From the NCBI RefSeq assembly GCF_002018875.1, contig NZ_MVOL01000023.1, positions 1-57,730 on the forward strand: DNA of 57,730 bases. The letters are read 5' to 3'. The first letter of the stretch is position 1; each line of letters begins with the position of its first letter. A program made the translations under genes and the position numbers. The notes beneath the pieces are model-generated. The model saw only the letters and a list, made by a program, of their open reading frames with translations, made no database searches and was not told the origin of the DNA. Origin of the DNA: Pseudomonas sp. MF4836. GTDB taxonomy: Bacteria > Pseudomonadota > Gammaproteobacteria > Pseudomonadales > Pseudomonadaceae. This document shows positions 8,036 through 16,495 of this stretch, piece after piece.

Positions 8036-9869
8036 GTCTCATACAGAACGGCAGCATCCAGAACGCCAAAGCCCGATCGACGCCCACGGCATCATCGGCG
8101 ATATGCGCAGCGCGGCCCTGGTCAACGACAAGGGCAGCGTGGATTTCTTCTGCTGGCCGGAGTTCGACAGCCCGTCGATCTTCTGCTCGCTGCTCGACTC
8201 CCCCGCTGCCGGAATCTTCCAGTTGGCCCCGGACCTGGCCGACGCCCGGCGCGAGCAGATCTACCTGCCGGACACCAACATTCTGCAAACCCGCTGGCTG
8301 AGCGAGCGGGCGGTGGTGGAAGTCACCGACCTGCTGCCGGTGGGCGACAGCGAAGATGATCTGCCGTTGCTGATTCGCCGGGTGCGGGTGGTCAGCGGCC
8401 AGGCCACCGTGCGCATGCGCTGTGCGGTGCGCCACGACTACGCCCGGGCCAAGACCCGGGCCCGGGTCGACGCCGACGCGGTGTGTTTCGAGGCCGACGG
8501 CCAGCCCGGCCTGCGCCTGGTCGCCAGCCAGGCACTGCGCCTGGAGGGCGACAGCGCGGTGGCCGAATGGGTACTGGAGCAGGACCAGAGCGCCGAGTTC
8601 ATCCTCGGCGGCATCGACGACCCACGGGTCGCAGTGGGCACCAGTGACCTGTGCCTGCAACGCACCCAGAAGTTCTGGCGCGACTGGATCGGCCAATCCA
8701 ACTACCGCGGGCGCTGGCGCGAGATGGTCCACCGCTCGGCCCTGGCGCTCAAGCTGCTGACCTCGCGCAAGCACGGGGCGATCCTTGCGGCCGCGACCTT
8801 CGGCCTGCCGGAAACCCCCGGCGGCGAGCGCAACTGGGATTACCGCTACACCTGGATCCGCGATGCCTCGTTCACCGTCTACGCCTTTATCCGCCTGGGT
8901 TTCGTCGCCGAGGCCAATGCTTATATGGGCTGGTTGCGCGAGCGGGTCAGCGACTGCCATGGCCAGCCGATGAAGCTCAATATCCTGTACGGCATCGACG
9001 GCCAGCAGGAGTTGCCCGAGACCGAGCTCAAGCACCTGGCCGGCCACGGCAATGCGCAGCCGGTGCGCATCGGCAACCAGGCTTACGAACAGATCCAGCT
9101 GGATATCTTCGGCGAGCTGATGGACGCGGTGTACCTGGTCAACAAGTACGGCGAAGCCATTTCCCACCAGGGCTGGAAGCACGCGGTCCAGGTGGTGGAT
9201 CAGGTCTGCGACACCTGGCAGGGCCAGGATGTGGGGATCTGGGAAATGCGCGGCGAGCAGCATCACTTCCTGCATTCGCGGCTGATGTGCTGGGTGGCCC
9301 TGGACCGCGCCATCCGCCTGGCTTCCAAGCGTTCCCTGCCGGCGCCCTTTGCCCGCTGGGACCAGACGCGGCAGGCGATCTACGACGATATCTGGAGCAA
9401 CTTCTGGAACGAGGAACGTGGGCATTTCGTCCAGCACATCGGCAGCACCGCCCTGGACGGCTCGATGCTGCTGATGCCCCTGGTGCGGTTTGTCAGCGCC
9501 AAGGACCCGCGCTGGCTGTCGACCCTGGAAGCCATCGAGAAGTCCCTGGTGCGTGACGGCATGGTCTACCGCTACCGCAACGACGACAGCCAGATCGACG
9601 GCCTGGCCGGCAGCGAGGGCGCGTTTGCCGCCTGCTCGTTCTGGTACGTCGAATGCCTGGCCCGCGCCGGCCAGCTCGACAAGGCGCACCTGGAGTTCGA
9701 GCAGCTGCTGCGCTACGCCAACCCGCTGGGGCTGTACGCCGAAGAGTTCGACAGCCATGGCCGGCACCTGGGCAATACGCCCCAGGCCCTGACTCACCTG
9801 GCGCTGATCAGTGCCGCAAGTTTTCTTGATCGCAAGCTGGGGGGTGAAAAGAGCGTGTGGCAGCCTTGA
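8028..9869 (+). CDS. Glycoside hydrolase family 15 (glucoamylase/trehalase-like)
   Basis: A 613-residue cytoplasmic enzyme with an N-terminal beta-sandwich (starts PIDAHGIIGDMRSAAL, then DFFCWPEFDSPSIF) and an alpha/alpha-toroid catalytic domain. Typical GH15 motifs are ERNWDYRYTWIRDAS (from residue 267), WEMRG, and the acid pair in YAEEFD (Glu572/Glu573). I chose ATG 8028, preceded by AAGGG, over an in-frame ATG at 8010 buried in the upstream gene. Bacterial relatives hydrolyse trehalose or alpha-glucans. It shares an operon with the upstream dehydrogenase, which could oxidise the released glucose (inference). Confidence 0.9.
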   Translation: MAESHTERQHPERQSPIDAHGIIGDMRSAALVNDKGSVDFFCWPEFDSPSIFCSLLDSPAAGIFQLAPDLADARREQIYLPDTNILQTRWLSERAVVEVTDLLPVGDSEDDLPLLIRRVRVVSGQATVRMRCAVRHDYARAKTRARVDADAVCFEADGQPGLRLVASQALRLEGDSAVAEWVLEQDQSAEFILGGIDDPRVAVGTSDLCLQRTQKFWRDWIGQSNYRGRWREMVHRSALALKLLTSRKHGAILAAATFGLPETPGGERNWDYRYTWIRDASFTVYAFIRLGFVAEANAYMGWLRERVSDCHGQPMKLNILYGIDGQQELPETELKHLAGHGNAQPVRIGNQAYEQIQLDIFGELMDAVYLVNKYGEAISHQGWKHAVQVVDQVCDTWQGQDVGIWEMRGEQHHFLHSRLMCWVALDRAIRLASKRSLPAPFARWDQTRQAIYDDIWSNFWNEERGHFVQHIGSTALDGSMLLMPLVRFVSAKDPRWLSTLEAIEKSLVRDGMVYRYRNDDSQIDGLAGSEGAFAACSFWYVECLARAGQLDKAHLEFEQLLRYANPLGLYAEEFDSHGRHLGNTPQALTHLALISAASFLDRKLGGEKSVWQP

Positions 9870-9977
9870 TCGTCGCGGGCTGATCTGGCGAGCGCAGCTC
9901 CGCGCGCCACGGGCTGAGCGCCAGGTCGACGGTGGGCACACCTGTGCCCCTTCCGAACACCGTCGCCTACCGCAAAG

Positions 9978-10009
9978 GCCATCATATTGATATTATGCGT
10001 GGCTTTTTT
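9978..10009 (+). terminator. Possible terminator after the SDR-GH15 operon
   Basis: GCCA...TGGC with partly pairing AT-rich interior (CATA/TATG), followed by TTTTTT. The stem is imperfect. The rest of the 193-base gap holds nothing I recognise. Confidence 0.4.
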
Positions 10010-10062
10010 ACGGCCTTGTCCACAAGGCCTGCGGTCGGTCCCTCCCTGGAAATGGAATCCCT

Positions 10063-10512
10063 ATGTATTTTGCCCGCTCCCTGGCCCTGGCAGCCCTTGT
10101 GCTGTCCACCTCCGCCTGTACGGTCTTCGTTCGCTCAGCCCCGGTCTCCCACAGCAAGGCCGACCCTGTCCCTCAGGACCGCCTACTCGCCTACCAAGCG
10201 CCTGCCGCCGGCCTGGTCAAGGTCGTGGTCACCCGCGACGAAGGCATGAACAGCCTGGGGTGCTACGTGGGTGTGCAGGCCAACAGCACACTCATCGGCC
10301 GCTTCGCCGCCGAAGAAACCGCCACCTTCTACCTGCCGGCAGGCGTGGTGGACATGACCGTGATCCAGGACCCGCAGGGCAGTGGCCTGTGCGGCAAGGG
10401 CTTTGCGCCAGGGGTGACGACCTCCCATCTGCTGCGCGCCGACAAGCCGTATTACATGCGCATCAGTACCGGCAACTATCGCCGGCCACGGGTGCTGGAA
10501 ACCACTGACTGA
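10063..10512 (+). CDS. Small lipoprotein of unknown function
   Basis: A 149-residue protein with a signal peptide ending in the lipobox LSTSAC (Cys19), so it should be lipid-anchored. The mature part has two cysteines (GCYVG and GLCGKG) and a beta-rich pattern (LVKVVVTRDE, ATFYLPAGVVDMTV) resembling DUF2846-like lipoproteins, where a peptide-like metabolic value is handed through as text; I cannot assign a function. It stands alone between flanking genes. Confidence 0.75.
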   Translation: MYFARSLALAALVLSTSACTVFVRSAPVSHSKADPVPQDRLLAYQAPAAGLVKVVVTRDEGMNSLGCYVGVQANSTLIGRFAAEETATFYLPAGVVDMTVIQDPQGSGLCGKGFAPGVTTSHLLRADKPYYMRISTGNYRRPRVLETTD

Positions 10513-10649
10513 GTCGGTGCCGTATCGTCTGAACACCCTCGCGGTGTGAATCTGCCCGCCTTCCCGCTTGCAGATTCGCGCCGCTTGTTTAACCTGCTGC
10601 ACACCGACAGGAGCGCCCCCAGGCGTTCTGCAACCTTGCAGCAAGGACC

Positions 10650-11420
10650 GTGGTTTTGGATGTAAAGATCGATATCAACCTGTACTTTTCGGCCAGTCGA
10701 AAAATGCTGTTTCTGGCGGCCCATACCGAAGGCACCGCCGAGTGCCTGGGGATTCACGAACAGGCCGACCTGGTGTTCAAGCGCTGCGCCGAGTTCCAGC
10801 TCGAACTGCTGCAGACCCTGGAACATGTGTTGAAGCTGGGGCTGATCCGCCCCGCCATGGCCACCCTGCGCACGGCCCTCGACCTGGCCACGCGCTTTGC
10901 CTGGCTGGCGGATGATTTCGAGAACCGCCTCGAGCGTTTTTCCAAGGGCCAATGCCCGGGCGTGCAGAAGATGATGTCCGCCGCCAACCTGGGCTGGACC
11001 GGTGAATATGAGAAGTCCTACGCGCCGCTGTCGGATTTCGTGCACGGCAGCTTTACCCTGTCCGACTTCAACAAGGTGGAAAAGGACTGCACCGATGAGG
11101 TGCCGTATTCACCCTTGGGCGACTATTTCATCGTGCACACCGATCAAGGCATGCACGCGCGGCTGGTTGAAAACCTCACGCCCAGGGAACTCATCGATCT
11201 GCACGGTGGCTATATCACGCTGAAGGCGTTCGACATTGCCCTGGCCATGCTGATGCGCGCCTCCGGCCCCTACTGCGACGCGTTCAACTGGTGGCCGGGG
11301 CGCGAAGCGATGGAGGCCTACGACGGCTTGGTGCGACAGTACGACGAGCATTCGAACTTTCTCTGGCTGACTGAAAAACAGCGCCTGACCATATACCGGG
11401 TCGAAGGCCGATACCGCTAG
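10650..11420 (+). CDS. Conserved hypothetical protein (DUF5677-like)
   Basis: A 256-residue, mostly helical soluble protein. It contains RPAMATLRTALDLATRFAWL and a later YAPLSDFVHGS segment, a pairing seen in families of unknown function such as DUF5677. The start is uncertain: GTG 10650 follows AAGGA too closely, TTG 10656 is better spaced, and the first ATG is 10704. The 137-base gap upstream holds small inverted repeats but no recognised promoter. No partner gene suggests a role. Confidence 0.65.
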   Translation: MVLDVKIDINLYFSASRKMLFLAAHTEGTAECLGIHEQADLVFKRCAEFQLELLQTLEHVLKLGLIRPAMATLRTALDLATRFAWLADDFENRLERFSKGQCPGVQKMMSAANLGWTGEYEKSYAPLSDFVHGSFTLSDFNKVEKDCTDEVPYSPLGDYFIVHTDQGMHARLVENLTPRELIDLHGGYITLKAFDIALAMLMRASGPYCDAFNWWPGREAMEAYDGLVRQYDEHSNFLWLTEKQRLTIYRVEGRYR

Positions 11421-11454
11421 GCCGGCCCCCGTTTCCACACCACCCGAGGTGCCC

Positions 11455-11931
11455 ATGGATCAGGTGTTATTGATCGTCGATGTACAGCCCTCTTTCAACC
11501 CGCCGCAGTGGCTGGTCAGCGGTATCGAACAGTTGCTGGGGCGCATGCCCTCGGTGGCCACGGTCGAACGCCACGATGAAAGCCGCACGCCCTTTGCCCG
11601 GCAACTGGGCTGGCAGCCGGCGCCCGATGACGAAAGCCTGGTGGCCGCCGACAAGGTGTTTATCAAGCACGGCTATGCGCCGACCGCCGAGACCCTGCAC
11701 TACCTGCACAGCCTGGCGCCGCAGCGGGTGCTGGTGTGCGGGATCCAGACCGATACCTGCGTATTGGCCGCCGGCTTCGCGCTGTTCGATGCCGGCCTGC
11801 AACCGACCCTGATCACTGACCTGACCCTGGGCTCGTCCCTGGACCGCAGCGGGCAACTGGGGATACGGCTCTGGCAGCACCACTTCAAGCACCTGATCAC
11901 CCGCGCCGAGCTGCTGCAACCGCACGCCTAG
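11455..11931 (+). CDS. Isochorismatase-family cysteine hydrolase
   Basis: A 158-residue hydrolase with the family triad Asp9 (LLIVDVQ), Lys71 (VFIKHGYAP) and Cys102 (GIQTDTCV). The start is ATG 11455, with CGAGG at the right distance. Members cleave amides or vinyl ethers such as nicotinamide, isochorismate or biuret; the short length fits the general amidase subgroup, not isochorismatase proper. It follows a hypothetical gene by 34 bases. The substrate is unknown. Confidence 0.85.
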   Translation: MDQVLLIVDVQPSFNPPQWLVSGIEQLLGRMPSVATVERHDESRTPFARQLGWQPAPDDESLVAADKVFIKHGYAPTAETLHYLHSLAPQRVLVCGIQTDTCVLAAGFALFDAGLQPTLITDLTLGSSLDRSGQLGIRLWQHHFKHLITRAELLQPHA

Positions 11932-11964
11932 GCCGACACCGTCCTCGTCAACCCCGGAGGCCTA

Positions 11965-12351
11965 ATGGCACTCGACCTGCACCTTGAAGCCGACAGTCGC
12001 TTGAACCACGCCCTGCTGCGGCGAATCCTCGAAGGCTTCGCGGGGGCCGAAGTGCAGCCACAAGCGGATGGGCTGTGGGCGGCCCTGCCATCCGGGATGC
12101 ACATTGAAAGCAGCGCGGCCGGCACCGATCAGCAGCTGTACGCCGAGGACCGCAGAGGCTGCGAGTTTGCCGTGGCCTTGCGCGCCTATTTGCGCATCCA
12201 GGGCCCGGAGCATCCCGAGCACTCGGCGATGGAAGAATTGCGGCGCCTGGCCTGGCACATCAGCGAGCAGTGCGACAGTTGCTTCATCCTGTCCTTTCAG
12301 TACGAGTCGACGCTGTACTGGCGCGACGCCGACGGTTTGCATGAAGCCTGA
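11965..12351 (+). CDS. Hypothetical protein
   Basis: A 128-residue soluble protein starting at ATG 11965 after a strong GGAGG. It is acidic, with a WAALPSGMHIES segment, a helical AMEELRRLAWHISEQC stretch and a C-terminal beta pair (FILSFQYESTLYWRDADG). I do not recognise a family. It follows the cysteine hydrolase by 33 bases and is probably cotranscribed with it. Confidence 0.65.
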   Translation: MALDLHLEADSRLNHALLRRILEGFAGAEVQPQADGLWAALPSGMHIESSAAGTDQQLYAEDRRGCEFAVALRAYLRIQGPEHPEHSAMEELRRLAWHISEQCDSCFILSFQYESTLYWRDADGLHEA

Positions 12352-12360
12352 AGGCCTTGC

Positions 12361-12948
12361 TCAGCGCGGGTTCCAGCAGGCCTTGTAGCGCGAGCAGACG
12401 TCGTATTGCACGTCCATCTGGGCCATGCGCTTGAGGTGCCTCTGTACGGCAACCACGGTTTCGACCCTGACCATGTCGAAGTACAGCAGGGTGATGTCCA
12501 TGTCGCTGCCCAGGACTTTCTTGAACACCGGGGTGGCTTCCATGTCCGGCGCGGTGGCCAGGGTCTCGAGCTGGCTGTCGCTGGCCTTGACCAGTTGCGT
12601 GCGGTACAGGCGTTTGTACTCGGTGAGCGACTTGACCTTGACCTCGGCCATCTCCAGTTTGAACTGCTCCAGGTTGTCGCGGTACAGCGCCCAGTAGGCG
12701 TCCGGCAGCAGGAAGCCCATCAGTTGCTTGCGCTCGGCAATCAGCTCGTCGACGCTGGGCAGGGGCTTGGCCGGGGGGGCCTGTTTAAGGGAATCGAGGG
12801 TGCGGACCATGCCCGACTTGGCGACGATCTGCCCGATCAACTGCGTGCGGTGCGGGGTGTCCGGCAGCGGCTGGGGCTGGCCGGCGCATCCGGCGAGCAG
12901 CACCAGCAGCAGGACGGTGAAAGGTTGCAACAGTGACGCACGTGACAT
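12361..12948 (-). CDS. Lipoprotein of unknown function
   Basis: A 195-residue protein with a hydrophobic signal and lipobox LLAGC (Cys21). The mature part is mainly helical and charged (SVDELIAERKQLMGFLLPDAYWALY), and ends with two cysteines (DVCSRYKACW). Pseudomonas lipoproteins of this layout, including DUF2059-like helical domains, are often of unknown role; no function is claimed. AGGGA precedes the ATG. It is convergent with the upstream hypothetical gene, only 9 bases apart. Confidence 0.75.
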   Translation of the reverse strand: MSRASLLQPFTVLLLVLLAGCAGQPQPLPDTPHRTQLIGQIVAKSGMVRTLDSLKQAPPAKPLPSVDELIAERKQLMGFLLPDAYWALYRDNLEQFKLEMAEVKVKSLTEYKRLYRTQLVKASDSQLETLATAPDMEATPVFKKVLGSDMDITLLYFDMVRVETVVAVQRHLKRMAQMDVQYDVCSRYKACWNPR

Positions 12949-13135
12949 CGATCTTCCCTGGTTGTGGCGCCACGCCGGGCCGGCGCGGCAACGTCGGCGA
13001 TTCTAACCGTCCGCCGAGGACAATGGCAGCTTGGCGGGACGGCCCCTGCCCAGTGGCCAGGACCCCATCGGCGCCACGCAGGCCCGCTAAAAATCGTTAC
13101 ACTCCCCGCCTCGACGCCTCCCGACAGGACATGGA

Positions 13136-13615
13136 ATGTTGCCCCCCTCTTCTTCGCCGCAGCCCGGCCTGCGTCGCGCCCTGGTGCTCTGGCTGTATGC
13201 CGCGGCGCTGGTCCACCTGCTGGCCGGCGTGCTGCTGACCTGGGCCGGCAACAGCGGACTCTTTACCGATTACCTGCACGGCATCGAACAACTGTTCTGG
13301 GGCCAGGCCGCACCGCCTGCCGCGCGGGCGCAGCAGGTCTGGTGGCTGGCGCTGTTTGGCGCCACCCTGCAAAGCTACGCGCTGTACCTGCTGGCCCTGG
13401 TGCGCCTGGGTGACCGCCTGCACCACGCCAACGCCTGGGCCTGGTTGATGGCCGGGATCCTGCTCTGGGCGCCCCAGGACATCTGGATCTCGGTCCAGGT
13501 GCAGATGGGGTCGCACCTGGCCTTCGACAGCGTGGCCCTGCTGACGTTATTGCCGCCGCTGCTGTGGTTGTTTGTCCATGACCGCCGCCACCCCGGGGCC
13601 GCCCCGCGTGCCTGA
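13136..13615 (+). CDS. Four-helix membrane protein, unknown
   Basis: A 159-residue inner membrane protein with four hydrophobic segments (around residues 15-40, 67-90, 100-120 and 130-150) separated by short polar loops. A large periplasmic or cytoplasmic loop (residues 42-66) contains HGIEQLFWG. No motif identifies a function. It ends 10 bases before the hydrolase-dikinase fusion gene and is likely in the same operon, so it may serve that enzyme, for example in handling a lipid-soluble substrate (inference). Confidence 0.75.
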   Translation: MLPPSSSPQPGLRRALVLWLYAAALVHLLAGVLLTWAGNSGLFTDYLHGIEQLFWGQAAPPAARAQQVWWLALFGATLQSYALYLLALVRLGDRLHHANAWAWLMAGILLWAPQDIWISVQVQMGSHLAFDSVALLTLLPPLLWLFVHDRRHPGAAPRA

Positions 13616-13625
13616 AGGAACCCTG

Positions 13626-16064
13626 ATGGAAAAGCCCCTGCTGTACCTGCTGGCCGGCAATGGCAGCGCCGCCGATTGGTGGGACGACGCCGTGCCACAC
13701 TTTGCCCGCTACCGGGTGCACGCCCTGGAACTGCCAGGTTTTGGCGACAACCCGCAACCGCCCTGCACAGACCTGGCAGCCTACGCCGAGGCGTTGCTGG
13801 CGCTGACTGAGCCTGGGCAGGCGATCATGGCGGTCGGGGTCAATGCGCTGATTGTGCTGCACGCCCTGGCGCGCCGTCCGGGGCACTTCGCGCGCAGTGT
13901 GCTGCTGGCGCCGGTGGGGGCGTTTCTCTGGCAACGGCGGTTGCCGGCGCTGATGGCGCCCCTGCCGATTCGCAGCCTGATCCATCAGGCCCTGAGCCGC
14001 AGGCCCGCGTGGTTCGCCCACAAGTTTTCAGCCCAACCCTGGAGCCCGGCGCAGTACCGCCGCATGGGCCAGGGCTACGCCCGCTGCCAGGCCTTTGTGC
14101 CGTTGTGGGAGCAACTGCGGGCCGACACCGCGCTGCCGTTGCTGGAGTGGATCAAGGACCCGGTGGAGTTGGTGTGGGGCGATCAGGACCGGATGCTGGG
14201 CATTGCCCAGGCCGCGGCCTGGTCGGCGATCCTGGCCCGGGCCGACTTGCGTATCAGCCTCAAGCCGGGCTGGGGCCATTACCCGTGGATCGATGCCCCG
14301 GCCGAGTTCGCAGCCTGGCTGGAAGGCGCCGAGCCGGGGTTTGTCGCCCACACCAAGGGCGGCCGCCTGCGCCTGGCCGAGCTGGCCGGACAAGCGGTGC
14401 CCAGCGCCTTGTCCCTGGACAGCAGCGACGACCCGCGCCTGCCCGCGCTGCTCGCCAGCCAGCCCGACGCCACGTGGGCGGTGCGCTCCTCAAGCTATGG
14501 CGAAGACCAGGCCGACGCCGCCAATGCCGGCCTCAGCACCACCTACCTGCGTGAGCCGGCCAGCACAGTGCCGGCGCGCATCGATGCGCTGCGGGCGGCC
14601 GGTGTCGAGGAAGTGGTGGTGCAGCGTTTTATCACCCCGACCCTGTCGGGCATCGCCTTTGTCAGGCACCTGGGGGTGGAGCTGGAGTGGGTCGACGGCC
14701 ATCTGGAGGCCTTGGCTGACGGCCAGTCCAGCCCTGAACGGGCGGTCCTGTCGCGGCTTGGAGCCGCCTGGGCCAGCGGTCAGTTCCCGACCGCCCATGG
14801 CTTGAGCAGCGAAATGCTCTGGGACTTTTTGCAGGGCGTGCTGAAAACCTTCCACTACGTGCCCGGCGATGTCGAATGGGCCTGGGACGGCGCGCAACTG
14901 TGGCTCCTGCAATACCGGCCGATCAGTGATTACGGCTGGCGCCGGCACCTGACCGCCGCCAATATCGCCGAGATCCTGCCGCCCCAGCCCAGCCGCTTTG
15001 TGGAGTACGGGCAACGGCGAGCGGCGGCGAGCATTCCGGCAGTCATGGCGCGCTGGGATTCGCGGATCCTCGAAGACAATGAGCCGTTCACCGCCGTGTT
15101 TGGCGGCGCGTCCTACATCAACAATGATCTGTTCCTCGCACGCCTGGCCGACTGGGGCGTGTCCTCGGCCAGCTATGCCGGCGAGGTCGGCGGCGCCACC
15201 CCGCACCTGCCGTGGCGCCCGGCGCGCTTGCTGCGCTCGCTGCCGCTGTTCTGGCGCATGCAACGCATCGCCCGGGGCCAGCTGCTGCACCTGGAAAGCG
15301 GCCTGCGGCGCTTCGACCGAGAACTGCACGAACTGCACGCGGCCGGCGCCGATGGCCAGCAACTGGCGGATTGGTTCAGCCGTTTTTATGTGTTTGTGGT
15401 CCAGGGCAACCTCTGCATCGCCACGGCCCTGGCCAGCAGCGGCGGCGATCTGCTGGGGCGCCCGCCCACCGCCTACGGCAACCTGGAGCACAGCCCGCAC
15501 CGCCTGCCCTGGGAAACCGACCCCGGCACCCCGCGCCCTGCCTGCAGCGACCTGCCGTTGCAGGCGCTGCCGGCCTGGCCAAGGGCAGTCGGGATGGCCC
15601 ATCGCCTGGGGCTGCCGGGGATGCGCGGTTACTACCTGCAAGTACGCGAGTGGTACCGCGACAACCTGATGCGGATCTTTTTCCGCCTGCACCACGCCAT
15701 GCCCGAGGCCGAGCGTGACCACTGGTTTGCGCCCCACCCCGAGGTCCGCAGCCGCGACGGCAGCTTCTGGCAGGACGGCCGCGAAGGCAGCGAACAGGCC
15801 TGCGGCTTCATGATTTACCCGGGCCAGGTGCAAGGGGTGCTGGGCGTCGACATCCTGCTCGAAGACACCCTGGACCCCGGCCGCCATGCGCAGTATCAAG
15901 CGGCACGCGCGGTGATCGCGCGCATGGGCGGACGCCTGTCCCACGGCTCGACCTTGCTGCGCGAACTGCGCAAACCCTCGGCGGTGCTCCCCCAGGTCGA
16001 CCCGGCCTGGGTCGGCCGTGAAGTGCTGTACCGCGACGGCGAGTTGAGCCTGGTGCAGGGCTGA
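13626..16064 (+). CDS. Alpha/beta-hydrolase-like domain fused to a PEP-synthase/rifampin-phosphotransferase-like dikinase
   Basis: An 812-residue protein; ATG 13626 follows GAAGGAACCCTG. Residues about 1-245 have the alpha/beta hydrolase fold (LLAGNG, LELPGFGDN, final GWGHYPW), but the nucleophile elbow reads GVNAL, with Asn73 where Ser is expected, so hydrolysis is unlikely. Residues about 255-445 resemble the ATP-grasp domain of PEP synthase (VRSSSYGED at 286-294; DVEWAWDG and LLQYRPI at the end). The central part (TAANIAEILPPQPSRF, GASYINNDLF) recalls the substrate domain of rifampin phosphotransferase, and the swivelling domain carries GGRLSHG with the phospho-accepting His773. All dikinase parts seem intact, so ATP-driven phosphorylation of an unknown small molecule is plausible. 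Confidence 0.82.
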   Translation: MEKPLLYLLAGNGSAADWWDDAVPHFARYRVHALELPGFGDNPQPPCTDLAAYAEALLALTEPGQAIMAVGVNALIVLHALARRPGHFARSVLLAPVGAFLWQRRLPALMAPLPIRSLIHQALSRRPAWFAHKFSAQPWSPAQYRRMGQGYARCQAFVPLWEQLRADTALPLLEWIKDPVELVWGDQDRMLGIAQAAAWSAILARADLRISLKPGWGHYPWIDAPAEFAAWLEGAEPGFVAHTKGGRLRLAELAGQAVPSALSLDSSDDPRLPALLASQPDATWAVRSSSYGEDQADAANAGLSTTYLREPASTVPARIDALRAAGVEEVVVQRFITPTLSGIAFVRHLGVELEWVDGHLEALADGQSSPERAVLSRLGAAWASGQFPTAHGLSSEMLWDFLQGVLKTFHYVPGDVEWAWDGAQLWLLQYRPISDYGWRRHLTAANIAEILPPQPSRFVEYGQRRAAASIPAVMARWDSRILEDNEPFTAVFGGASYINNDLFLARLADWGVSSASYAGEVGGATPHLPWRPARLLRSLPLFWRMQRIARGQLLHLESGLRRFDRELHELHAAGADGQQLADWFSRFYVFVVQGNLCIATALASSGGDLLGRPPTAYGNLEHSPHRLPWETDPGTPRPACSDLPLQALPAWPRAVGMAHRLGLPGMRGYYLQVREWYRDNLMRIFFRLHHAMPEAERDHWFAPHPEVRSRDGSFWQDGREGSEQACGFMIYPGQVQGVLGVDILLEDTLDPGRHAQYQAARAVIARMGGRLSHGSTLLRELRKPSAVLPQVDPAWVGREVLYRDGELSLVQG

Positions 16065-16066
16065 AC

Positions 16067-16495
16067 TCAGCCGTTGCAGGGTGACAAGCGGTCTACATCG
16101 GTGCCGCTTTCAGGACGCCGATCCAGCTCGCCGTTGGCATCGATATAGAGATGGGTCTCTGGCCACTTGGGGTTGATCTCCACACAGTCGCGGCTGTCCT
16201 TGGACCACCAGTCGAACTGCATGAAAAAGTCGGCATCGGGGAAGATATGCCCACTGTCCCCCGTGCTTTCTCCGGGCTCGATCCGGCCACGGTAGATGCT
16301 GTGCTGGACGTTCAGCACGTAGCTCAGGGTGCGCGTGCCCTGTGCCGAGTAATGCACCGTGACATCGGGCTTGGCCACGTACCAGAACAGGATCGACAGT
16401 TGAATCGCCAGCATCACCAGGGTCCAGGTCAGCTTTAGCGGCGGCTCGCTGGCGGGGCCTGGCGGGGCGGTTGCAGCGTGATCATCAAACGACAT
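16067..16495 (-). CDS. Single-pass membrane protein, unknown
   Basis: A 142-residue protein with a short Pro-rich cytoplasmic N-terminus, one membrane helix (LVMLAIQLSILFWYVA) and a periplasmic domain of about 90 residues (FPDADFFMQFDWWSKDSRDCVEI). The ATG at 16495 lies inside the end of the upstream regulator gene, an 11-base overlap that suggests coupling; an in-frame ATG at 16519 is further back in that gene. The family is not recognised. It is convergent with the dikinase fusion gene, 2 bases apart. Confidence 0.65.
   Translation of the reverse strand: MSFDDHAATAPPGPASEPPLKLTWTLVMLAIQLSILFWYVAKPDVTVHYSAQGTRTLSYVLNVQHSIYRGRIEPGESTGDSGHIFPDADFFMQFDWWSKDSRDCVEINPKWPETHLYIDANGELDRRPESGTDVDRLSPCNG

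Noticed and set aside
7974..9941. 655-codon minus-strand open frame opposite the GH15 gene
   Set aside because: Shadow of a clear GH15 enzyme; low-complexity Gln/Ala/Gly/Leu composition typical of antisense frames in GC-rich DNA.
10548..10577. GAATCTGC/GCAGATTC inverted repeat before the hypothetical gene at 10650
   Set aside because: Only 8 bp with a 14-base loop and no T-run; not enough to call a terminator or operator.
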